64,000 nucleotides of DNA from Capsaspora owczarzaki ATCC 30864 (taxonomy: Eukaryota > Opisthokonta > Filasterea). Below, in pieces: positions 55,547-64,000 of this stretch (within the stretch, counting starts at the first letter, position 1; each line of letters begins with the position of its first letter). The DNA is taken from contig NW_011887293.1 in assembly GCF_000151315.2 (NCBI RefSeq), positions 666,693-730,692 on the forward strand, read 5' to 3'. The notes beneath the pieces are model-generated. The model made no database searches and was not told where the DNA came from. It worked only from the letters and a program-made list of their open reading frames with translations. The position numbers and the translations under genes were made by a program.

Positions 55547-58500
55547 CTACCGCTCAGCGCTGGGAGAGTTCTGGTAGGAGGGCGGAGCTGACATCACAGG
55601 TTGGAACGCTTTCTTGCTGACAAGCTTGATGAGGGCCTCAACTAGCGAGTGCTTGTCGACTTTGCAAAGCGAGTCGCGAGTCAGTGTCAAAATTGACAAG
55701 CGCAACTCTTCGAGGGTCTGGATGGTGGGCTCAGCAGCTCCCACCGAACGCAACGATGCCATCAGCGCGTTGAGACGATCGGGTTCGTACTTGACGACCA
55801 GAGCGATGTCAGGTTCGACCGCAGCGGCATGACTTTCTGCCGTTTGGGATGCAACGTCGTCCTTGCTTGTGTCGGAGCTGGGTGCAGACGCTTGTGCAGC
55901 CACCACAGATCCAACTTCAACAGCTACGCTCGCGGCCGCGTTGTCAGCCTCCAGTTGTTCGCTGGCGCCGTCGTCATCGATTCGAACACGTTTGCGTGTC
56001 GGGTGCTCGCCAAGATTTCCCTCCACGTCGGTCGTCTGACCATCCTCCGGTTGCTCCGGTTGCTCAGATTGCTCAGGTTGCTCCGCCTCATCTTCGGCAG
56101 GGGCCACCTCGGGAGACGATCGGCTACTGCTGCTGCTTCGTTTGCGCCGCACACGAACGGGCGATGCAAGCTCGATTGCCTCAAAGTTTTCGCTGCTGCC
56201 ACGAAGGGAGCGACGCGTGGCACTGGTCGCAGATTGCGATGCGTTGGCGGCGGACTGTGTTCCTGATCGTCCTTGTCTCGCCTCCAATCGGAGGGCGTGT
56301 GCACGAGCAACGTTGGCCGCCGGATCTGCGAGGGCCTCGTGACGGCGAACACGGGCAGCCTCTTGCCAAGCACCGAGGGCCTGGCCTGGCGAATGGAAAC
56401 CGCGAGCCACACGGCGCTGGTAAACTTGTTCCGCCGCCTCCAGAAACTCCGTGTTCATCGTGTCCATGACGGACTTTGCTTGGTCTTCGAGCTCTCGTGC
56501 ACGGCTAATGACATGATCTGGGTCATCGGGCTCGTTGTAGATTCGCGCATTCTCGACAATGTGCTCGACGTCTTGCGTGAACTGGGATGGCAACTCGTAC
56601 TCGTGGTCGTCCAGGCGACGGACCATGTCATTGAGGCAAAGGGGATTTGGCACCAGCAGCGCGTAGTCTGGGTGCGCATCGCTGTCGACCGGTCGCGCAA
56701 AGATACGCAGACGGCGATTTCCCGTCAGCTGATTCAGGACGTTGCGCAGAAAGATGCGGAGATTGCGCAGAATGGTCGTCTCATACTCGCGCATTGCGTC
56801 CAACTCGCGCGGAGTGAGGTGGGCCGTTCCACTGCCAGCGGTCGACTCTGGCGGAACGACTTGCAATGGTTCTCGGAGCAATTGCTCCTTTCGCTCGAGC
56901 AGGCGTCGTTGCCGCACACGCACGGGGTCGACCGAGCCGTCGCTGGCCAGGTCGCTCGCTTTAAACGTACCAGGAGGCAGGGCCAGCACTCTCTGCGGAA
57001 TGTCCTGCCAGAATTTGGCCATGCTCTTTTCGTTGCGAGGGAAGGTGGCAGAGATGCACACCGTCGCGCGATGGAAGATGGCCAGGAGCGGAGCCGGCAG
57101 CTGGTCGCGAGTGGTGTGACTGGAAGTGGCAAACACGCAAACAGCCAACGTCGGCGGCATTCCGAGCACCAGCGACAGCAAAGTCGCGTGCACCTCTTCG
57201 CTGCTCGACTCCCAAAAGTTTTCAATCTGCGGAATGTAGAGCACGCACGGGGCACGGCGGCGCGCCTCTCGGCACAAATTGACACAGGCCTCCTCAAGAG
57301 ACTTGGCAGACACGTCAGCAATAAGCGTAGGAAGGTCCACCGTGAAGATGGGCACATTTTCGAGCGCGTGCAGCGCCGCTGGCGCGATATGCATTGCTTG
57401 GCCATCTCCATCTCCCGCTCGACCGAGCAACAAGACGCGCGCGCGGGGATGGTCCACGTGGTCCCACAGTCCTGGCGTGGTCAGCATGGCATCCCCATTC
57501 GTTGCCATGGCGTTGGCGTTGGCGTTGGCGTTGGCGTCGGCGTTGGCGCTGTCGACGCTGTCTTGGTCATCGCCCTGCCGGTGAGTTGGCGCCATCCAGC
57601 CCAGCTCGTCTGTAAAGTCTGCCTCGATGAGCTCGATGGCATCGGCAAGAGATGCCGTTGGACCTGCTGCAGACTGGGACGTGCTTTCGCTGCTGCCAAC
57701 AGCACTGCCGCTGGCGGACGTCTCCTTGCCGTTGGGTTTGGCGTGCTTGGCCTCCTTTTCAAACCATTCGGCTGCGTAGGCGGGAATGTTGATTGTGGGG
57801 CGCGGAACAGAGAGGAGCGTCGCAATTGCCTTGATGACCTTGAACGTGAGCTTGCCGAGCAAAGGCTCGAGCCAGGACGAGAGCGGCCGTCCGACCGGAA
57901 TGACAGAGCGGTGGGAGGCCGGTGTGACCTTGCGCAACGCGTGCACCAGATCGCTTTGGGTGACCTTGACTCTGGAAAGATCGATGGCAAGCTTGTCTCG
58001 AGTGCCATAGATTTGCGGGAAATTCCGTCGAAGTGCGACCAAGCCTGCTTCTGCACACAGAGCCTTGAGATCGGCGCCACAGTAGCCCACAGTGCGCTCG
58101 GCCAACCACTTCAGCAACGGCGGCGCGAGAGCAGGACTCCATGCTTTGGTGTGAATGCCAAGAATGGAGGCACGCGAGGACGTGGATGGAAGAGGAAAGT
58201 GGAGCTCGCGATCAAATCGACCGGGTCGTCGCAGGGCGGGATCGATCGCATCCACGCGGTTGGTGGCGCCAATGATGACAATTTCGCCGCGATTGTCCAT
58301 GCCGTCCATCAGGGCCAGCAGAGTTGATACAATGGACGAGTGGATTTGGTCTTGGCGACTCGAGCGCACCGGCGCCAAACCGTCAATCTCGTCAAAGAAA
58401 ATGATGGACGGACGCATGGCAAAGGCCTGGTCAAAGAGCATCCGGAGCTGCCGCTCACTCTCGCCCACCCACTTGCTCAGGCAGTCTGCGCCCTTGCGCA

Positions 58501-60713
58501 TAAAGAAGGCCACCTTGCGGCCACCAGCCTGGGAGCACTCGTTCGCCAAAGCACGCGCAACCAATGTCTTGCCGGTGCCAGGCGGCCCGTGGAACAAGAC
58601 TCCTCGCGGAGGCGCAATGCCGAGCTTGGAAAAGACTTCCGGATAGAGCAGGGGCAGAATCACCATTTCCTTCAAAGCCAAGACATGGTGGCCGAGACCA
58701 CCCACGGCATCAAAGGTGACCTTCGAGTCGAGGAGCATGGGGTCAATGTCCGCCGGGGTGCTCGGCACTCCGCTGGCGTTCGACTTTGCTCGGGCTCCAG
58801 CCTGCAGTTCGTCTTCGGTCATGTTCATCGGCAGAGTGCGAGAGCGCGCCTTGATTGCGCTCTTCCATGCCTTTTGAGCAAATCGGTCTTCAGGGTCGCT
58901 TGGATTTTCCGTGTCATCGTTGTTTTTGTTGTTGGTGTTGTTGCTGTTGCTGTTGCTGTTGCTGTCGGTGTTTGAATTTCGCCGTGTTGGACGCGGACAC
59001 GTCTCTGAGAATCGAGGAATACCGGAATTAATGTTGTGATGCAGACTGGTACTGCGCCGTCGCTGCACTGGCAGTACGTCGCCCGGCAAGGCGTCCACGA
59101 GAAGGCTCCTTGGGATCATTTGTTTCCGGTCGCGCAACGAGTAAGCACGGCCAAAGTCGTCGCTCTCATAGCCGTCGATTCTGCTTTCCTTGCCACTCGA
59201 ATGCCGAGCAGAAGCGCGCGTGGGCAAATTACGAAGCTTTCGGCGAGCAGACGAATGGTGAGCGGTTGAGCTGTCGTCATCGTCATCGTCATCCTCTTCA
59301 TCATCCTCGTTTTCCTCCTCGTCCTCGAGCTCCAGGACGGATGCATCGCTTGAAGAGTCTGACTGCGAGTCGGCAGAGTCTTCAGACGAAGAGTCAATCT
59401 GTCTGGATCGACGACCTTGACTTGTGGGACGTGCCAGCTTGGAACTCGAAGCCAACGATCTGCACAACACCGAGAATGCAAGCCACGTTTGCAGTGAATA
59501 ACCTCGATGCCAAACACGAAGACAAGTAACTTCAGAGCCCCAGACACCTGCGGAAGGCAAAACAAAGACACGTACTGATGGCGTTGAGGGCGGGAGGAGT
59601 TCGATGCGGTCGATTTTCCCGGTGTCGTGCTGCTCTCCTCGTCGGAATCCGTCTGTACCACTCGCGGGGTCGAGCGGCGAGCTAGACGCGAGCCCACCAC
59701 CGACTGAACAGCCGCTTTGCTGGTCGGTTCGTGAGCTGGCGGTTTGGCGGCTCTCTTGGGACGCTCCGAGTCGCTGGCGTCGTCCGAGGCAGACCTGCTG
59801 TTGGTTGGTCGCATGGCGTGCGATTTCGGCTTGTTTTGCCTGTTGCCTGCGCGCTCGTCCTCAAGATCATCATCATCATCATTTTCGCTTGAAGTAGCAT
59901 GCTCTGCAGTTCGGCGTCCGACCGACCTTCGATCGACGGGAGCATCGCGTGCATTGCCTCGCTTGGACGCTGAGGTGCCATGGTGGTCCGGATCATCATG
60001 ATCATCATCGTGAACATCATGATCATCATCGTGATCATCATCGTGATCATCATCGTGACCTTCGTCCTCGTCGCTCTGCACCTGTGGCATTGTAAGGACA
60101 AAACCCGTTCCAAAACGCGAATCCGTTTCGATGATCATTGAGTTTGCGGGACCACAATGCCCCACTCCCTCCACCTTCCGACAATGTTTGATTTGCATTC
60201 TCAGGTCTGAGAATTGTTTGTTTTGATTACCTGTTTCGCATTCTGAGAAGCACTTGTCGTGCGACCGAGTCCGCTTGCGGTTCTTGCTCGCTTCGAATGC
60301 ATGCTCCTGACGGACGAAGGCTCTTTGGTTTGTGCTTGCTTGACTGTCGCGTGGTTGGCGTTGCGAGCGGGATGTCGTCGTGAGTCGTCCTCGCGGTCGT
60401 CCTCGCGGTCGTCCTCGCCGTCGTCCTCATGGCTGATCTGTGCGTGCTCGACGCCATCACCACCGTCATCATCACCGTTGCCATCGTCATTGTCATCGTC
60501 ATTGTCATCGCCTGTGCTGTCGTCCTGGTCGCTGCGATCGCGGTTGTTGCGTCGCGACGGACGGCTTTGGCTTTGCGCTCGGCTCTTCTTTGCATGGCGA
60601 TGGTCAGCACGCGCGTCGCCGCGGGCACGCTCACGCTCACGAGCAAAATGCTGCTGGTGGGCGACAATCAACGCCGAGGCATGTGCGGCGGACTTGCGCT
60701 GCGTGCCGCGCAT
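55547..60713 (-). CDS. ATAD2: ATAD2-like AAA ATPase with bromodomain
   Basis: Chromatin-associated histone chaperone-type ATPase (ATAD2 / yeast Yta7 / Abo1 family). Three exons: 60231-60713, 59576-60081 and 55547-59459 (1,633 residues; phases close). Residues 1-430 are very acidic and charged, with Asp/His and Glu/Asp/Arg repeats, then a Ser/Glu/Asp tract, as in Yta7. The first AAA module has the Walker A GPPGTGKT, KWVGESERQLR, the Walker B IIFFDEIDGL, and GATNRVDAIDPALRRPGRFDRE. A second, degenerate AAA module follows (VLLLGRAGDGDG, CVLYIPQIENF). The bromodomain (EYETTILRNLRIFLRN to IYNEPDDPDHVISRA) keeps the acetyl-lysine-binding Asn in RIYNEPD. A C-terminal region contains Glu/Gln/Pro repeats and a final helix block. 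The start ATG 60711-60713 has an open frame further upstream without other support. Splicing from HQ to SLASSSK skips the in-frame GVWGSEV segment. Confidence 0.93.
59995..60060. repeat. Coding minisatellite encoding Asp/His repeats in ATAD2
   Basis: Tandem ATCATCATCGTG-type units on the plus strand encode repeated DDDHDDDH in the acidic N-terminal region of the minus-strand ATAD2 gene. Similar short coding repeats occur nearby: an Asp/Glu/Arg unit at about 60383-60425 and an Ala/Asn unit at 57508-57545. All keep the frame open. Confidence 0.85.
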
Positions 60714-60883
60714 GGATGTTGAGTCGATACTAGTTGCAACACAATGAAAGGAGTGATGCGAAGCTGTGCACTGTCTGAGACTGATGTGATGCGGTGTCAT
60801 ACAGCAAATGCAATGGTGGCTAGTTGTTGGAAATGTGTAGAGGTGTTTTCTTTGCACTTGTGAATCTATGTGGAAATGCAAAT

Positions 60884-62465
60884 TCAATTTTCTACGTCTC
60901 GAGACGCTAGCCAAACTTGCTGTACCGCCGAGCTGTAGGCTTTGCGGGTGGCTGCAATTTGGGTCATGGACTCGGCAGTGTCGTTTGGGTAGCAGCGGTT
61001 GGTGAGCAGGATGGTCGTGAAGCCGAGCTCGGGGTCGTTGCAGACCTGCGTTCCGGTGTATCTGTCGCGCCATCATCCGCACCAGGGTGCAATCATTGGA
61101 CGAAACGGCAGCCAACAACGTAATCTCGAGACGACAGTGAGCCTCACATTGTCAGAAACAACACCCTCCCACAAAAAAAAAAAAAAAAACCAAACTCCCT
61201 CAACCAACGTCAAAATCACCCCCTTACCCAGTGTGCGTAAAGGTCGTCGGGGAAAGAGCTCCACAGGTCAAGTCCAGGTTGGTCGACCAGCCGAGGGCGC
61301 GCGGGGACTGCGTGGCATTGTACACTTTGGTGAAGAGCGCAACGGTGGTCGAGTTGATCCAGGGATTGTTGGGTTCGGCAAAGAGCAGCGAATGAACCAA
61401 CACGGCAATGTCAACGGCGGTCGAAAACAGCCCAGCGTGTCCGGCGATCCCGCCGAGCGCGTACGAGTTGCCGTCCGAAACAACGCCTTGCAGCTGGATG
61501 TGGCGGTACCAAGTGTCGTTCCAGGTGGGAGCAATCCGCGCATAGTCGGCGCGCGGGGGCAGGAATCCAGTATCGCCGAGACGCAGCACGTCGATGACAT
61601 GCAGACGGACGTAGGCCTCGTAGTAGCACTGCAGCCGGCCACTGATGGTGGCATGCGGATCGCCGCCTGCCGCCGCGCACGCCGGGAGCAAGTCTTGCTC
61701 CGTCACCAACCCGTGGTCGCGAGCGATGCGTCCAATCACAAACTTCATGGTGATCATGCTGAGGTCCGAGTACACATAGACCTGACCGACGGGGTTGGCG
61801 AGCGTCTGGTTGAGGACGGATTGGAAGATTTGCTCACGGCAGTCAAAGACCTCCGCAGCAAATGGCTGGGTGGTCTGCTTGCAACCGAATGCCACATCCC
61901 AGTACTCGGGGCTCGGATCCGGCGGGAAACCCGCGTTGTGCAGCATGAGATTGCGCACGGTGACCGTCTGCTTGCCCTGAGCGGCGAATGCGTCCGTCAG
62001 CAGGGACGGGTCCGCCACGGCCATGTCCAAGTCGAGCAAGCCACGCTGATACAGCGTCATGGCGGCAGTGGTGCTTGCAAGGACCTTTGTGAGCGACGCC
62101 AGATCAAACTTGGTCGTCGGGTGCATGGGCGGCGAGCCCGTTGATCCCGACGGCGCGAACGGCGGCAGGACATTGTCGTACGTCTGGTTGCCCAGTGCAC
62201 GCAGGTACACAATGCCATTCGCTGCGACGACGGCCGCGACGGCGCCTGGGAAGACGCGTGACGCGAGCGCCGAGTCCAGCACGGCGTCCACGGGCGACCA
62301 GTCCACCGCGGCCCCAACAGCGAACGGGTATCGGTCCTTGACACGCACAGAAGGATGGGGAAGCGCGGCTGCGGCAGAGTCAGCGCGGCAGCTCAGCACG
62401 AGCGCCCCAAGCAGCAACAGGCAGCCACAAAAGAGCGGCAAAATCCGCTGCGGAGCGTTTTGCAT
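60884..62465 (-). CDS. Secreted class C beta-lactamase-like serine hydrolase
   Basis: Member of the serine beta-lactamase/DD-peptidase/esterase fold, of the LACTB-like eukaryotic type. Two exons: 61228-62465 and 60884-61061 (471 residues; phases close). The N-terminus is a signal peptide (LPLFCGCLLLLGALVLSCRA). The active-site set is visible: SLTK (Ser-x-x-Lys) in FDLASLTKVLA, YSD in YVYSDLSMI as the Tyr-x-Asn equivalent, and the KTG-equivalent HTG in FTHTGYTGTQV, a boundary that is split by the intron. Further family segments are LMLHNAGFPPD, LGGIAGHAGLFSTA and PELGFTTILLTNRCYP. Several N-glycosylation sequons suggest passage through the secretory pathway. The substrate cannot be deduced; relatives are peptidases, esterases and transesterases, and true antibiotic resistance is unlikely here. 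Its stop lies 170 bp from the ATAD2 start on the same strand. Confidence 0.9.
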
Positions 62466-62840
62466 TCAACAAAGAGGAAGAGTGGAGCATTTTTTTGTTC
62501 GCAGAACTGTACATGCAAGCGGAGGGTCGTTGCAGCTGCGATGGATGCCAAATGGTGGCAAGTAGCATGTACTGAAGTGAATCGGAGGTGATTTATCGTG
62601 ACTTGTTGTTTGTGCGATCGGGCGGAGCTTTACAAATGGTGCAAGGCCCAAATGCGACCACGACACTATTCAATAGCGGGGGTTTGTCTCGAGTCAGTCA
62701 AAGAACAAGTTTTGAGAATCCGTGTTGGTGGATGAAGTTTGTATTAGTGTTGCATGAGAACAAGACAGCATTGAAAACTGAAGGAGACTTAAGATTGCAA
62801 AAAGAAAACGAGAAACATACATCGTCACAGACAAATGCGC
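62466..62840. promoter_or_regulatory. Gap between TMEM164 stop and beta-lactamase-like start
   Basis: 375 bp between tandem minus-strand genes, without repeats or recognisable motifs. It presumably carries the TMEM164 3' UTR and the hydrolase promoter. Confidence 0.45.
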
Positions 62841-64000
62841 TTATTCTTGATGCTGGTGCTGATGCTGAACAGCGGGGCTGGTGTACACCTCAAAGTGGCC
62901 GTTGGCATTCACGTCGACGGGCTTGCTACGGAGAAGCTTGGCAGCAGTGCCAATGACAACAAAGCGGACGATAATCGTCAGGACCAGGCAGAAGGCGTAC
63001 ATGACGGGTCGATAGAAGCTGCCAAAGCTCTCCAAAATGCCTATGAAACAGAATTGAGTTGGGAGGAGGGGGGGGGAGCGCGGTTGACAAACACTCATGT
63101 CAAGCTCAAAAGCAGTCGACTAACCAGTGGGCGGCGACATCAGGTAGTTGAGGTTGTTGCCAGTATACAGGGCCAACGAAGCGAGGACGAACGAGTGGTA
63201 GAGCGCATGCACAAAGAAGGCAAAGATGGTCACCGAAAAGCCGCGGCCGTACATGGAGACGAGCGGGAAACGACCCGTGTAAACCCACACCAGGGGGACA
63301 ATGACGAGCGCCAAATGCTGCATGATGAAGAAGTGGATTTCGAGATACATTCCGTAATCACGAAAGTCCGGGAAGACCAACGCCAGGAGTCTGATCAGAG
63401 AAATAGGGAAACAGAGAAACAGTTGTGCAGTGAGATGAGTGAGATTGGCGTCATCATGCCTCTCGGCGCAGACAGACTTACGCGCCCCACAGACAGTGGA
63501 TGTGAATGTGAAACAGGACGTGCCGCTTGAGGCTCTTTTCCGGCCAGAAGCAGAGCAGGAGGAGCAGGACGCTGAAAATGTGGCATGGCTGGAGCAAGAA
63601 GAGCAGGTGGCCGCGCACCGTCTTGTAGTAGATGGCCGATCCGTAGAAGACGAGCATGGCAACCGTGCAGAGCGCATCCAGAAGCCTTGGGAACCAGCCG
63701 CGGGACGACAGCGGGACGGTGGTCTCCGACACCAGCGTGCTGTTGTGCCAGCAGCCAATGTGTGTGTTTTCAGTGAGCTTTTCTGTACAGCAACCATCCA
63801 CATCCACATCAACACACACACACACTTGACACCGCTTTGTGGATGATAGCGAAAAAGTGGTGGTGTGTTGGTGGATGTGGGTGGATGACACACTGAACTG
63901 GACAAGGGGGAGAAACGCCGACAACAGCAAAACAACGTTTACTGACCTCCAGTTGGGCAGGCGCTTGGCTGCGAGCCACACTGCAAGTGCAAACAGGATG
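62841..64000 (-). CDS. TMEM164: TMEM164-like multi-pass membrane protein (5' end outside window)
   Basis: TMEM164 is reported in animals as an ER acyltransferase that makes arachidonoyl ether phospholipids. Visible exons: 63947 to beyond 64000, 63482-63739, 63125-63390 and 62841-63040; all phases close. The protein is almost entirely membrane helices: FALAVWLAAKRLPNW, LLDALCTVAMLVFYGSAIYY, LLFLLQPCHIFSVLLLLL, MQHLALVIVPLVWVYTGRFP, GFSVTIFAFFVHALYHS and YAFCLVLTIIVRFVVI. The motif LLQPCHIFSV corresponds to the LLNPCH segment of human TMEM164, and NLNYLMSPPTG to NLNNMLCPA. HIHIH and LEIHFFIMQH add conserved-looking His residues. The C-terminus ends in a short His/Gln repeat. The start codon and first membrane helices lie right of the window. 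Family assignment is from remembered sequence and is less certain than the other calls. Confidence 0.78.

Noticed and set aside
56273-58327. 684-codon open frame on the plus strand
   Set aside because: It is antisense to the AAA region of ATAD2 and is composed of Arg/His/Gln-rich residues. It is a shadow of high-GC codon usage, without domains.
60999-62144. 381-codon plus-strand frame opposite the beta-lactamase-like gene
   Set aside because: Mirror frame of a well-supported gene; no recognisable motif and no splice or start support.

Overview
This is a eukaryotic nuclear window with 18 protein-coding genes, two of them cut by the window edges. Genes are close together (about one per 3.5 kb), introns are mostly short (about 60-700 bp, GT-AG, donors usually GTGAGT/GTAAGT-like), and proteins carry long Ser/Ala/Gln/Asp/His tracts. 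Introns and intergenic gaps hold many long homopolymers. The gene set (ATM, ATAD2, SMCR8, cyclin Y, COMMD10, TMEM164, bubblegum-type acyl-CoA synthetase, class C GPCR) and the style suggest a unicellular relative of animals, for example a Capsaspora-like filasterean. That assignment is an inference from style and was not checked by any search.

Layout, left to right. The minus-strand COMMD10 (5' exons only) and kynurenine formamidase are followed by the plus-strand CDP-choline/ethanolamine phosphotransferase. Next come a minus-strand bubblegum-type acyl-CoA synthetase, a plus-strand mitochondrial malonyl-CoA:ACP transacylase and a minus-strand kanadaptin (FHA protein). A plus-strand class C GPCR whose ectodomain is a bacterial-type OpuAC binding fold, and a Gln-rich coiled-coil protein, follow. 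Three minus-strand signalling genes come next: a PDE8-like phosphodiesterase, a giant ATM kinase (about 3,900 residues) and cyclin Y. A secreted glycoside-hydrolase-like gene and CHMP1 are on the plus strand. Then come SMCR8 (minus), an LRR/F-box-like gene (plus), ATAD2 (minus), a secreted class C beta-lactamase-like serine hydrolase (minus) and TMEM164 (minus, 5' end outside the window).

Most genes are housekeeping or signalling genes, and I see no operon-like functional unit. Several pairs are divergent over short shared upstream regions (kanadaptin/GPCR 334 bp, SMCR8/LRR 436 bp, cyclin Y/hydrolase 490 bp). The transacylase and kanadaptin converge with only 59 bp between their stop codons. 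The points most worth a second look are: the OpuAC-GPCR fusion; the LRR gene, in which five successive exons are exactly 84 nt and each encodes one repeat; the acyl-CoA synthetase with a substituted ATP-binding motif; SMCR8 with a conserved arginine-finger position; and two introns that are open and in frame, so they could be retained.

Exon boundaries were placed by eye from splice consensus, reading phase and remembered family sequences. In most genes every intron phase closes. Exceptions are stated: the first exon of kynurenine formamidase, one ATM junction and the second exon of cyclin Y. No transposon, virus-derived element, tRNA, rRNA or CRISPR array was recognised.
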